Source of the DNA: Hyphomicrobiales bacterium
GTDB lineage: Bacteria > Pseudomonadota > Alphaproteobacteria > Rhizobiales > Xanthobacteraceae
Direction: 5' to 3'
Assembly: GCA_017305555.1 (NCBI GenBank)
Contig: JAFKKM010000027.1
Coordinates: forward strand, 1 to 64,000
DNA: 64,000 bases
In this document: positions 1 to 8,515 of the stretch, piece by piece
Position numbering within the stretch: the first letter of the stretch is position 1
Layout: every line of letters starts with the position of its first letter
The notes under the pieces: model-generated
Seen by the model: the letters and a program-made list of their open reading frames with translations, nothing else
What the model was told of the DNA's origin: nothing
Database searches by the model: none
Made by a program: the position numbers and the translations under genes

Positions 1-1
1 C

Positions 2-574
2 TTCGGCGCATGGTTGCGGCAGCGCTCGCGCTGGATGAAAGGCTGGATGCAAACCTGGGGCGTGCATATGCGCGCGCCACGCCGACTCTGGCGGGAGGTC
101 GGCCCCAAGGGAATCCTGTCGCTCAACCTTTTGATCGGCGGCAATGTCCTGACGGCGCTCGCCGCCCCAATCCTGCTGCTCGAACTCGCCATCTATCTCG
201 GCCTCCGCGCCGCCATGGATCAGCCTGTTTCTCTGTTCACCGGCCCGCTGATGGAACTGCATGTCGTGGCAATCGCCGCCGGCTATGCGTCCACCGTGTT
301 GGTTGGTTTGATGGGACTGGCGCGGCGCGGGCAACTGCGTCGGAGTTGGGTGCTGATACTCACCCCGATCTATTGGGCGCTGCTATCGATCGCTGCATGG
401 CGCGCGATGTATCAGCTCTTCAAGGAGCCCTATCGTTGGGAAAAGACCGAGCATGGCTTGGCGGCCCAGCGGCAAACGGCCGTGCCGCGCCGGGAAGGGT
501 CGCATCTGGCACACGCCTGGGCGCGGGTCGCCCCGAGCCGGCGCCGCGACGATCGCTTCAAAGATAGCGTTTGA
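2..574 (+). CDS. Membrane glycosyltransferase family 2, C-terminal part (5' end outside window)
   Basis: Only the last 190 codons are visible and the frame is open to the left edge. The first residues carry a Q-x-x-R-W type signature (QRSRW, about residues 7-11) followed by KG, which closes the catalytic domain of processive-type GT2 enzymes. Three hydrophobic segments follow (about 38-70, 84-106, 115-135) and then the motif PYRWEKTEHG, typical of the end of membrane GT2 proteins; the last 35 residues are a poorly conserved basic tail. The protein probably adds sugars at the inner membrane, but the substrate cannot be told. It converges on the sco1 gene and the two coding ends overlap by 17 bp. 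Confidence 0.8.
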   Translation, partial: FGAWLRQRSRWMKGWMQTWGVHMRAPRRLWREVGPKGILSLNLLIGGNVLTALAAPILLLELAIYLGLRAAMDQPVSLFTGPLMELHVVAIAAGYASTVLVGLMGLARRGQLRRSWVLILTPIYWALLSIAAWRAMYQLFKEPYRWEKTEHGLAAQRQTAVPRREGSHLAHAWARVAPSRRRDDRFKDSV

Positions 575-1154
575 GATCGGCAGCGGCGGCTTCGGGCGTC
601 TGCTTCAAGTTGAACGGCGCAACGAAGTTGCCCTTCTTATCCATCAGATAGATCAGCGCGGTGTGGTCCATGGTGTAGTCGCTGCCGTCCTTGGACGGAA
701 CCTTCTTCGCGTAGACACGAAATTCGGTGAGAACTTTGCTGATCGTCGCCGGGTCGCCGGTCAGCCCCTTCAGGTGCGGATCGAAACTGCCGAGATAGTT
801 CTTCATCACCTCGGCGGTGTCGCGCTCCGGGTCGACCGAAATGAAGTAGGCGTTGACGCGGTCGGCATCCTTGCCCATCGCTCGCAGCACCTCCGACATC
901 TCGAACAGCGAGGTCGGGCAGACATCGGGGCAATGGGTGTAGCCGAAGAAAATGATGGTCGGCCGACCTTGCAGGCTTTTCTCGGTGACGGTCTGGCCGA
1001 ATTGATCGGTAAGCCGGAAGGCACCGCCGATCGGCGCGGGCTTGGCCACGCCACCGAGTCCTCCTGCCAGCCACAGCACCACCAGCAAGCCAATCGCAAG
1101 GCTGCCGGCAAAAGCCGCGAAAATCACCAGCGGTCGGGTCGCACGATCGGTCAT
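558..1154 (-). CDS. Sco1/SenC/PrrC family copper chaperone for cytochrome c oxidase
   Basis: The protein has 198 residues. Sco proteins are membrane-anchored thioredoxin-fold proteins that deliver copper to the CuA centre of cytochrome c oxidase. Visible here are one N-terminal membrane anchor (about residues 9-31), the copper ligands in CPDVCP (C75 and C79) and the third ligand H164 in DHTALIYL. A longer reading frame is open upstream, but the ATG at 1154 is preceded by AAGGGAA at good distance and directly precedes the anchor, so I chose it. No oxidase genes lie beside it in the window. Confidence 0.9.
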   Translation of the reverse strand: MTDRATRPLVIFAAFAGSLAIGLLVVLWLAGGLGGVAKPAPIGGAFRLTDQFGQTVTEKSLQGRPTIIFFGYTHCPDVCPTSLFEMSEVLRAMGKDADRVNAYFISVDPERDTAEVMKNYLGSFDPHLKGLTGDPATISKVLTEFRVYAKKVPSKDGSDYTMDHTALIYLMDKKGNFVAPFNLKQTPEAAAADLKRYL

Positions 1155-1353
1155 CGAAGTTCCCTTACCCAAACAATCCGGACAAACATCCGTGCCGGAT
1201 TCGCTGACATCCCGGCGACCTGATCGCCAGCCGGTCAACGGGTTCCTGATAGAGGGTGGGGTGCGGCGGAGCAAGCCTCGCACGGTATCGGGCGTTCACG
1301 TCATGCTGAACGTAGGGAACCAGCGTGCCGTCCCAACGCTACGATGGAGCGCC

Positions 1354-1812
1354 TCAGCGATACGCCGCCTCGGCATTCATCAGATAACAAGGCCGGTACA
1401 TGCTCTGAAGCTGGGCGCCGCGCAGGAAGATCATGTGCCGGGTCAGCCCGCCGTGTCGCGAGATCCAGCGCTGCACCCGCATCGGGTACATCGCGTAGAG
1501 CATCCGCGTCGCCTCGCGATTGGTGACGACGCGGCCGCGGGCGCCGACATCCCACGCCGCATGGAAGCCGAGCGTCGCGCGTGAGGTCACGCAAATCCGG
1601 TTTGAGGGCACCGCGCCGAGGATGATGGTGCAAGCCGAAGCGCAGAGCCCATCGATCACCACCTGCTCGCCGGAACTGCGCAGCGACTCGTATCGATCGA
1701 CGTAGGTTCCGATCCGACCGCCCCGATCCTCGGCGATCCGCACCGCCGCGTGACTTGCCGCGATCCCCGCCAGCAGAACGACAGCCGCGAGCAGCCCCGT
1801 TGCGATCTTCAT
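1354..1812 (-). CDS. Exported ClpP-like (COG3904-type) periplasmic protein of unknown function
   Basis: The protein has 152 residues. It starts with a clear signal peptide (about residues 1-22, ending SHA). The segment GLCASACTIILGA near residues 54-66 resembles the strand-turn around the nucleophilic serine of ClpP/crotonase-fold proteins of the COG3904 group, which are common as predicted periplasmic proteins in rhizobia. It is shorter than ClpP, and whether it has peptidase activity is unknown. It has its own gap on both sides, so it is probably transcribed alone. Confidence 0.6.
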   Translation of the reverse strand: MKIATGLLAAVVLLAGIAASHAAVRIAEDRGGRIGTYVDRYESLRSSGEQVVIDGLCASACTIILGAVPSNRICVTSRATLGFHAAWDVGARGRVVTNREATRMLYAMYPMRVQRWISRHGGLTRHMIFLRGAQLQSMYRPCYLMNAEAAYR

Positions 1813-2062
1813 GTCCCGGCCCCAACGTCGAAGCGATTGTGGTTATTGGCGCGAACCTTCGCGATCAGCACCGTGTTGCGAGACGACGTTTTTGTCCAGA
1901 CGGGAACGCGGTTACGCACCAAATTCAACCTCGGTGTTGCGCGCGAGATGCAGTCATCGCGGACGCGCAGCGTTGCGCAATTTCGTAAACAGTCTGTGTC
2001 ACGAGGGCTGTTGACCGCTCATGAGCCAACGGGCTTTGATCGTTCCAGTGGAGGAACCAACG

Positions 2063-3721
2063 ATGGCATTTGATGCGGACGTAATCGTCGTCGGCGCGGG
2101 ACTGGCGGGACTGGTCGCAGCAACGGAAATCGCCGACGCTGGCAAGCGCGTCATCGTGGTGGATCAGGAAGGCGAACAAAGTCTCGGCGGTCAGGCGTTC
2201 TGGTCGTTCGGCGGCCTGTTCCTGGTGGACTCACCCGAACAGCGGCGGCTCGGCATCAAGGACAGCACCGATCTGGCAATGCAGGACTGGATGGGCACCG
2301 CCGGCTTCGATCGTCCGGAGGATTACTGGCCGCGGCGTTGGGCCGAAGCCTATGTCGCCTTCGCGGCGGGCGAAAAGCGCGACTGGCTGCGCGCCATGGG
2401 CCATCGCATCTTCCCTATCGTCGGCTGGGCCGAACGCGGCGGCTATGACGCCATGGGCCACGGCAATTCGGTGCCGCGCTTTCATGTGACCTGGGGCACC
2501 GGCCCCGGCATCGTCGAGCCGTTCGAGCGACGCGCGCGGGAGGCGCAAGCGGGCGGCAAGCTGGAATTCCGCTTCCGCCACCGCGTCGATGCCCTCACCT
2601 CGACGAATGGAGCCATCGACGGCGTGCGCGGCGTGATCCTCGAGCCAACCACCGTGGAACGCGGCGTCTCCAGTTCCCGCACCGTTGCCGGCGAGTTCGC
2701 CTTGAAGGCACAGGCGGTGATCGTTGCCTCCGGGGGCATCGGCGGCAATCACGACCTCGTCCGCAAGAACTGGCCGCGCCGGTTCGGCGCGCCGCCGAAG
2801 CGCATGATCTCCGGCGTGCCGGAGCACGTCGACGGCCGCATGATCGAAATCACCGAAGCCGCCGGCGCGCGGCTGATCAACCGCGACCGCATGTGGCACT
2901 ATGTTGAGGGCATCGAGAACTGGAGCCCGATCTGGCCGCGCCACGGCATCCGCATCCTGCCCGGCCCATCATCGATGTGGTTCGACGCCACCGGCAAACG
3001 ATTGCCGGCACCGCTGTTTCCCGGCTCCGATACGCTGGGTCAACTCGAATACATCATGTCCACCGGCTACGATTATTCGTGGTTCATCCTGACTCAGAGT
3101 ATCATCAAGAAGGAGTTCGCGCTGTCGGGCTCCGAACAGAACCCCGACCTCACCGGCAAGAGCTGGCGGATGACAATCAAGCGCGCCACCAACAAGGGCG
3201 CGCCCGCGCCGGTGGAAGCCTTCAAGCAGCACGGCGTCGATTTCATCGTCCGCGACAACCTCGATGATCTTGTCAGCGCAATGAATGCGCTGAGCGGCGA
3301 CAACCTGCTGCGTATCGATGATATCCGCACGCAGATCGAGGCGCGCGACCGCGAGATCGCCAACCCCTTCGCCAAGGATGCGCAGATCATCAACCTGCAC
3401 AACGCGCGGCGCTACATCGGCGACAAGCTGATCCGCACAGCCAAGCCGCATCGCATTCTCGATCCCACGCATGGCCCACTGATCGCGGTGCGGCTCAACA
3501 TCCTGACGCGTAAGACGCTCGGCGGCTTCGAGACCGATCTCGACGCGCAAGTGTTCGACGCCAACGGCAAGATCATCCCCGGCCTTTATGCGGTCGGGGA
3601 AGCGGCGGGTTTTGGCGGTGGCGGAATGCATGGCTATCGCGCGCTGGAAGGCACGTTCCTCGGCGGCTGCCTTTTCTCCGGCCGCAATGCCGGCCGCGCC
3701 GCCGCAAAGGCGGTGGGATAA
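2063..3721 (+). CDS. FAD-binding dehydrogenase, 3-ketosteroid dehydrogenase / fumarate reductase flavoprotein type
   Basis: The protein has 552 residues. The N terminus is a Rossmann FAD site (GAGLAG, residues 11-16, and an acidic residue after the second strand), and the C terminus has the second FAD segment (AVGEAAGFGGGGMHGY, then ALEGTFLGGCLFSGR). The size and the glycine-rich C-terminal motif match the COG3573 group of KstD-like FAD-binding dehydrogenases, which remove hydrogens next to a keto group. The substrate is not known. The ATG at 2063 follows a purine-rich GGAGGAA at good distance, so I prefer it to an ATG 14 codons upstream. The nearby Old Yellow Enzyme and Baeyer-Villiger monooxygenase would fit a ketone or steroid-like substrate, which is inference. 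Confidence 0.75.
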   Translation: MAFDADVIVVGAGLAGLVAATEIADAGKRVIVVDQEGEQSLGGQAFWSFGGLFLVDSPEQRRLGIKDSTDLAMQDWMGTAGFDRPEDYWPRRWAEAYVAFAAGEKRDWLRAMGHRIFPIVGWAERGGYDAMGHGNSVPRFHVTWGTGPGIVEPFERRAREAQAGGKLEFRFRHRVDALTSTNGAIDGVRGVILEPTTVERGVSSSRTVAGEFALKAQAVIVASGGIGGNHDLVRKNWPRRFGAPPKRMISGVPEHVDGRMIEITEAAGARLINRDRMWHYVEGIENWSPIWPRHGIRILPGPSSMWFDATGKRLPAPLFPGSDTLGQLEYIMSTGYDYSWFILTQSIIKKEFALSGSEQNPDLTGKSWRMTIKRATNKGAPAPVEAFKQHGVDFIVRDNLDDLVSAMNALSGDNLLRIDDIRTQIEARDREIANPFAKDAQIINLHNARRYIGDKLIRTAKPHRILDPTHGPLIAVRLNILTRKTLGGFETDLDAQVFDANGKIIPGLYAVGEAAGFGGGGMHGYRALEGTFLGGCLFSGRNAGRAAAKAVG

Positions 3722-3730
3722 ATATTCTCT

Positions 3731-3817
3731 CGTCATCGCGAGCGAAACGAAGCAAGCCGGAAAGCTATGAAGCAAGAACCGGATTGCTTCGTCGCTCACG
3801 CTTCTCGCAATGACGAC
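3731..3817. repeat. Dispersed palindromic repeat (GTCAT-GCGAG type)
   Basis: Two arms, 3731-3755 and 3784-3817, are near inverted copies (one begins CGTCATCGCGAGCGAAACG, the other reads as CGTCATTGCGAGAAGCGTG on the minus strand, both ending in CGAAGCAA). Such elements occur in many intergenic regions of Bradyrhizobium relatives. Here it sits between a flavoprotein gene and a SnoaL-like gene. Confidence 0.7.
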
Positions 3818-3924
3818 GACGATCTCTGCATTTTCCTCGCGTTGATGACTTGCGAGGTAATCGATTGGCCGTGCGCGAGCACCGATACTGGCGTCATTGA
3901 AGAGGTCAGCAACAGGAGCCCCCC

Positions 3925-4290
3925 ATGACCGACGCCAAGACAATCGCCGCCCGCTACATCGAACTGTGGAACGAGCGCAATCCGCAACGCCGCCGCGACC
4001 TGCTCGCCGGCAACTGGACCAACGATGCCCACTATGTCGATCCGCTGATGGCCGGCGACGGCCATGACGGCATCGACGCGCTGGTCGCTGGCGTGCAGCA
4101 GCGTTTCCCGGATTTCCGCTTCGCCTTGATCGGCGAGCCCAACGGCTACGGCAATCACGTTCGCTTCTCGTGGGGCCTTGGCCCCGACGGCATCGACAGC
4201 CCGATCAAGGGCACCGACTTCGCCGTCCTGAACGGAGGTCGCATCCGCAGCATCACCGGCTTCCTCGATCAGGTGCCGGCGGGAGCGTGA
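3925..4290 (+). CDS. SnoaL-like / NTF2-fold protein
   Basis: The protein has 121 residues, the usual size of a single NTF2-like domain. The opening helix AARYIELWNERNPQRRRDLL followed by a W-T-N-D-A-x-Y-x-D-P strand is typical of SnoaL-like polyketide-cyclase and ketosteroid-isomerase-like proteins. Such domains bind small hydrophobic molecules, and some catalyse isomerisation or hydrolysis; no specific catalytic residue can be assigned here. A GGAGCCCCCC stretch precedes the ATG. It follows the FAD dehydrogenase on the same strand after a repeat, so cotranscription is possible but not clear. Confidence 0.65.
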   Translation: MTDAKTIAARYIELWNERNPQRRRDLLAGNWTNDAHYVDPLMAGDGHDGIDALVAGVQQRFPDFRFALIGEPNGYGNHVRFSWGLGPDGIDSPIKGTDFAVLNGGRIRSITGFLDQVPAGA

Positions 4291-4300
4291 ATACCGAGCC

Positions 4301-4388
4301 GTCACCCTGAGGCGCCGTTGCGACGCAACGGCCTCGAAGGGCGGTGGCGATCCTTCGAGGCGCGCTACGCGCGCACCTCAGGATGACG
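4301..4388. repeat. Dispersed palindromic repeat (CCTGAGG / CCTTCGAGG family), copy 1
   Basis: This 88-bp element begins GTCACCCTGAGG and ends CCTCAGGATGACG, with internal CCTCGAAGG and CCTTCGAGG. It forms a long imperfect inverted repeat. A second copy of the same family lies at 56741-56827. Confidence 0.75.
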
Positions 4389-4400
4389 CCCCGAAACTCC

Positions 4401-5567
4401 TCACATCCTCCTGAACGGCAGTGCCGGGCCTTCGAGTTTACGCAGGCCCGGTTCGCGCCGTTCCAGCCACCAGCCGTATTGCTTCGGCCAATCGCCGAAC
4501 ACTTCGCCGTTGGCTTCGGTGAGTGCGAGCCGCGCGTGTTGCGGCCAGTTCGGATCGAACAGTGCCTCGCGGCCGATGCCGATCAAGTCCGCCTGGCCTT
4601 GCACCAGGACATCCTCTGCCTGCTGCGGATGCAGGATCAGGCCCACCGCCATGGTGGCAATCCCTGCCTCGCGCCGGATCGCATCGGCAAACGGCACCTG
4701 AAAGCTGTAACCGCGCGGAATGCGCGCCGCCGTGGCCGAGCCCATCAATCCGCCCGATGAGCAATCGATGACATCGGCGCCACGCGCCTTGGCTTCGCGC
4801 GCAAACGCAATCGAGTCCTCGATCTGCACGCCGCCGTCGATGCCGTCGACCGAGGAGACGCGCACCGAGAGTGGCTTGTCCGCCGGCCATGCTGCGCGCA
4901 CCGTCTCGATGATCTCCAGCGGATGGCGCATACGGCCGGCGCGGTCACCGCCATAAGCGTCGTCGCGCTTGTTGGAAAGCGGCGACAGAAACTCATGCAG
5001 CAGATAGCCGTGCGCGCAATGCACCTCGAGAAACTCGAAACCGGCGGCGGCCGTGCGCAAGGTCGCCAGCCGCCACGCTTCGCGCAGCGCTTTCATGTCG
5101 TCGACAGTGAGCGCGTGCGGCATCAGCCAACCGTCTTCCATCGGAATCGCGCTCGGCGCCGCGATCTGCCACGGCATGTCACCACGCGCGCGATCCTCGG
5201 CGGTGAGCGCGGCGTTGCCGTACCATGGCCGCTGCATACTGGCCTTGCGCCCCGCATGAGCCAACTGGATTGCCGGCACCGAGCCCTGACCGCGCACGAA
5301 ATCAGCGATGCGCACGAAAGCGGCCTGTTGCGCGTCGTTCCACAAACCGAGATCACCGTGGGTGATGCGGCCTTCGGGAACGACCGCGCTGGCCTCCGCC
5401 ATGACGACGCCGGCGCCGCCCTGCGCAAACTTGCCGAGATGAACGAAATGCCAATCGTTGGCGACGCCGTCGATGGCGGAATACTGGCACATCGGCGAGA
5501 TGACGATGCGGTTGGGAAAGGTGACGCCACGCAGCGTCAACGGCTGAAACAGATGAGGTAACGACAT
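4401..5567 (-). CDS. NADH:flavin oxidoreductase, Old Yellow Enzyme family (YqjM/NamA-like)
   Basis: The protein has 388 residues in one FMN-binding TIM barrel. OYE-type enzymes use NAD(P)H to reduce the C=C bond of alpha,beta-unsaturated ketones and aldehydes. Cys27 in SPMCQYSA, HAGRK (104-108) and AHGYLLHEFLSPLSNKR with the following DAYGG are hallmarks of the thermophilic-like YqjM branch, in which a cysteine tunes the flavin. AAGGA stands 4-5 bases before the ATG. The alpha/beta hydrolase and monooxygenase genes lie upstream on the same strand (gaps of 60 and 121 bp), so the three may form one operon. Confidence 0.88.
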   Translation of the reverse strand: MSLPHLFQPLTLRGVTFPNRIVISPMCQYSAIDGVANDWHFVHLGKFAQGGAGVVMAEASAVVPEGRITHGDLGLWNDAQQAAFVRIADFVRGQGSVPAIQLAHAGRKASMQRPWYGNAALTAEDRARGDMPWQIAAPSAIPMEDGWLMPHALTVDDMKALREAWRLATLRTAAAGFEFLEVHCAHGYLLHEFLSPLSNKRDDAYGGDRAGRMRHPLEIIETVRAAWPADKPLSVRVSSVDGIDGGVQIEDSIAFAREAKARGADVIDCSSGGLMGSATAARIPRGYSFQVPFADAIRREAGIATMAVGLILHPQQAEDVLVQGQADLIGIGREALFDPNWPQHARLALTEANGEVFGDWPKQYGWWLERREPGLRKLEGPALPFRRM

Positions 5568-5627
5568 CGGATCCTTTGCTCTTGCTTGTTGTCTTGTGAG
5601 ATGTCGCCCGTTGCGGCGACGGGCTCT

Positions 5628-6383
5628 TTATCCCCTGAGGAAATTTTCGATGGAGGTGGCGAGCGCCACCGGCGTCTCGTCCATCGGGTAATGACCGGCG
5701 TTGGCCATCACCTCGAGTTCGGCGTTGGGATACCATGTGAGATAGGTCCCCTTCATCACATCGGCATTCAGGGCCGGATCGTTGGCGCCGACGATGACTT
5801 TCACTGGCGTCGTCTTGCCTTCGATCTCGGTGTGGAAATCGGTCTTGGCCCAGGCTTGCAGGTAAGCCGCGAACGCTGCGCGGTCGGAGGTTTCTTCGGA
5901 ATAGCGTGCGACGTGATCGATCCAGCGCTTCGACAGACGGCTGCCGGTGGTGAAATCGATAATGCCGCGGCGATTGTCGAGGCTGGCCGCCGCGCCGTCG
6001 AACAGCGCCCAGCCATCCGGATCGAACGGCACGCCTGACGCCGGCACCGGCGTCACCGCCACCAGTTTGCGCACGCGCTTTGGCGCATCAGCCAGCACGC
6101 GCTGCACCGCCATGCCGCCCATCGAGTGGCCAACCAGACTGAATTCGTTCCAGCCAAGCTCATCCGCCAGAGCGCGAACGTCGTCGGAAATTTCCGCCAT
6201 CGTGTAATTGCCGGTGATCTTTCGCGACAGGCCGTAGCCGCGATAGGCCACGACGGCATAAGTGAATTCGTCAAGGCTGAGCGCATCGCGCATCGGACGA
6301 AACGTGGTGTGATCGCCGAACCAGCCGTGCAGCACGATCACCTTGTGCGCGCCGCTTCCCATGATTTCATGTCCGATCGTCAT
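5628..6383 (-). CDS. Alpha/beta hydrolase
   Basis: The protein has 251 residues and a complete alpha/beta hydrolase core: oxyanion motif HGWFGD (19-24), nucleophile S87 in GHSMGG, an acid residue in the NDPAL segment and the catalytic histidine in AGHYPM near the C terminus. No signal peptide is seen, so it is cytoplasmic. The ATG at 6383 has GGGAGA 8 bases upstream; an in-frame start eight codons earlier is less well supported. It lies between the genes for a Baeyer-Villiger monooxygenase and an OYE reductase. A lactone or ester made by the monooxygenase would be a natural substrate, but that is inference. Confidence 0.8.
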   Translation of the reverse strand: MTIGHEIMGSGAHKVIVLHGWFGDHTTFRPMRDALSLDEFTYAVVAYRGYGLSRKITGNYTMAEISDDVRALADELGWNEFSLVGHSMGGMAVQRVLADAPKRVRKLVAVTPVPASGVPFDPDGWALFDGAAASLDNRRGIIDFTTGSRLSKRWIDHVARYSEETSDRAAFAAYLQAWAKTDFHTEIEGKTTPVKVIVGANDPALNADVMKGTYLTWYPNAELEVMANAGHYPMDETPVALATSIENFLRG

Positions 6384-6504
6384 GACCGCGTCTCCCTTCG
6401 TCGGCAACCGTTATTTCATGGCGATGCGGAATGCCGTCAACCCGCAGCCGCCGTTTGCGATTCAGTTCATCTGCACCAAAGCCAGGTCAATGCCGCACGA
6501 CGAG

Positions 6505-8187
6505 CTATGACGACGCGGATGCTCTCGCGGCCGCCGCCGGCGCGCGCGCAGCCGACCCCGGCGTGAATGCGATCTCCTGATAATCCCTCGCGGCGACGTC
6601 ATTAATGATGCTGACGAATTTGGGTGTCCCACCATTGTAGACGATATAGCGGATCGTCCCCGCCTCGTGGCCGGCGACATTTGAGTTATAGCCGGTGAAC
6701 CAGCCTTGGGCTTTGCGCAACAGCATCATCTCATACATCTTGGCGACATGCGCGGCCCATCGCTCCTGCGCTTCGCTTGTCGCGTCGGCGCGGGTGTAAC
6801 CGCGATCCCACATATATTGCAGTAAATCCATGCACCAGTTGACGCCGTTCTCGATGCCGCGCGGAAAATTCGTCGACGCGGATGCGCTCTGCGGACCCGT
6901 CGGCATCAAAAGATTCGGGAAACCGTGGACCAGCATCCCTAGGAACGTGGACGGTCCACGCTTCCATTTGTCGGCCAGCCTCTCGCCGCCGATGCCCCGA
7001 ATGTCGATCTGATCGTAAGCGCCGGTGATGGCATCGAACCCGGTGGCGTAGACGATGATATCGAATTCATAGTCATGCTCGGTGGTCCGAAGACCCTTCT
7101 CGGTGACGCGAACCAGCGGCGTTTCGCTGACATCCACGAGTTGCACGTTGTCGCGATTGTAAGCCTCAAAGTATTTGGTCTCCAGCGGCAGGCGCTGCAC
7201 ACCAAAGCCGTGATCCTTGGGAATGAGCTTTTCCGCGACCTTGGGATCCTTGACGCGGCGGCGAATGCGGTCGGCGATGTACTCCGACAGTTCGGCATTG
7301 GCCGCTTCGTCCATGAATATCTCGCGGAAATTCGACAGCCAGATGCCGAAACCAGGCTCGTCGTAGAGCTTGTCCCACAACTTGAGCCGCTCTTCGCGCG
7401 GCACGTCATAGAAACCGCGCGGATCGGGCTCGTGGACGAAACCGCCCGGCGTGCGGGCGCAGGTTGCGAAGATCTCGTCATAGTGCGCGCGAATGTCGGC
7501 CATCTCTGCATCCGAGATCGGGCTGTTATTGAGCGGCGCGCTCCAGTTCGGGCGGCGCTGAAACACGGTGAGTTCGCCGACCTTGTCGGCGATTTCGCCG
7601 ATCAACTGGATGGCGGTCGCGCCGGTGCCGATGACGGCAACTTTCTTCCCGGCAAGATCCACCGGCTCACGCGGCCAATAATAGGTGTGGAACGAGCGGC
7701 CCCTGAAATCCTCGATGCCCTCAACGCGCGGCAGCGTCGGTGCCGACAACAGGCCGATCGCCAGCACCACGAAACGACAGGTCAACTCGCGGCCGTCGCT
7801 CACCTTCACCCGCCAGAGGTCGCGGGCCTCATCGAACCGCATCGCCTCGACCTTGCAGTTGAACTGCATGTGCTTGCGCAGATCGAACTTGTCGGCAACG
7901 TAGTTCAGATAGCGCAAATTCTCGGGCTGGGCGGAAAATCGCTCCTTCCAGTGCCATTCGTCGAGCAATTCGCGCGAGAACGAGAAGCCATAAGTGTAGC
8001 TTTCGGAATCGAAGCGGCAGCCGGGATAGCGATTCCAATACCAGGTGCCGCCGAGATCGGTCGCTGAATCCAGCACGGTGGCATCGATGCCGAGATCGAC
8101 CAGTCGCTTGATCTGGTAGATCCCCGCCACGCCGGCGCCGATCACAATGACCTCGTAATGGCTTTTGGCTTCCGTCATCGTTTCCAT
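6505..8187 (-). CDS. Baeyer-Villiger type flavin monooxygenase
   Basis: The protein has 560 residues. Such enzymes insert one oxygen from O2 next to a carbonyl, using FAD and NADPH. The sequence shows the FAD site GAGVAG (17-22), the motif DLGGTWYWNRYPG, the type I BVMO fingerprint FRGRSFHTYYWP (FxGxxxHxxxW/P) and the NADPH site GTGATA. Length and motif order match cyclohexanone/phenylacetone monooxygenase relatives. Start choice is uncertain: ATGs at 8187 and 8178 are both possible, and the longer frame to 8256 has little support. The downstream hydrolase and OYE genes suggest a ketone degradation unit. Confidence 0.85.
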   Translation of the reverse strand: METMTEAKSHYEVIVIGAGVAGIYQIKRLVDLGIDATVLDSATDLGGTWYWNRYPGCRFDSESYTYGFSFSRELLDEWHWKERFSAQPENLRYLNYVADKFDLRKHMQFNCKVEAMRFDEARDLWRVKVSDGRELTCRFVVLAIGLLSAPTLPRVEGIEDFRGRSFHTYYWPREPVDLAGKKVAVIGTGATAIQLIGEIADKVGELTVFQRRPNWSAPLNNSPISDAEMADIRAHYDEIFATCARTPGGFVHEPDPRGFYDVPREERLKLWDKLYDEPGFGIWLSNFREIFMDEAANAELSEYIADRIRRRVKDPKVAEKLIPKDHGFGVQRLPLETKYFEAYNRDNVQLVDVSETPLVRVTEKGLRTTEHDYEFDIIVYATGFDAITGAYDQIDIRGIGGERLADKWKRGPSTFLGMLVHGFPNLLMPTGPQSASASTNFPRGIENGVNWCMDLLQYMWDRGYTRADATSEAQERWAAHVAKMYEMMLLRKAQGWFTGYNSNVAGHEAGTIRYIVYNGGTPKFVSIINDVAARDYQEIAFTPGSAARAPAAAARASASS

Positions 8188-8515
8188 CCGTTGTTCTTGC
8201 TGTGTCCCAACCGCGTCCCCCCGGGGGAGTCTGAACAGGTCCACACGATAATTCAATGCGCCAGTGTGACCCGTTCCGAGCCTCTCCAGACGGGTCAGGC
8301 ATCATTTCGAGCAAGAATCCGGCTGCCGCCACGGTCGAAGCGGCGCGATAAGCCATTGTCCCGAGCGGAATTCTGGCAGCGACCGCGACCTCTCACCCAC
8401 TGGCGTCACCCTCGGGAGTCGGGCGAAATACAGGTTCATTGCCGCCTTGAACTTTCTTCCGGCATCAGGCGACCAACAACGAGGCATGTCATGCCTTGCG
8501 ATGAGAAGGACGAGC
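8188..8515. other. Divergent intergenic region
   Basis: This stretch of 328 bp separates the minus-strand monooxygenase from the plus-strand SGNH hydrolase and must hold both promoters. I see no convincing sigma-70 boxes, riboswitch or operator. A short GC palindrome CCCCCGGGGG sits near 8219. Confidence 0.3.
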
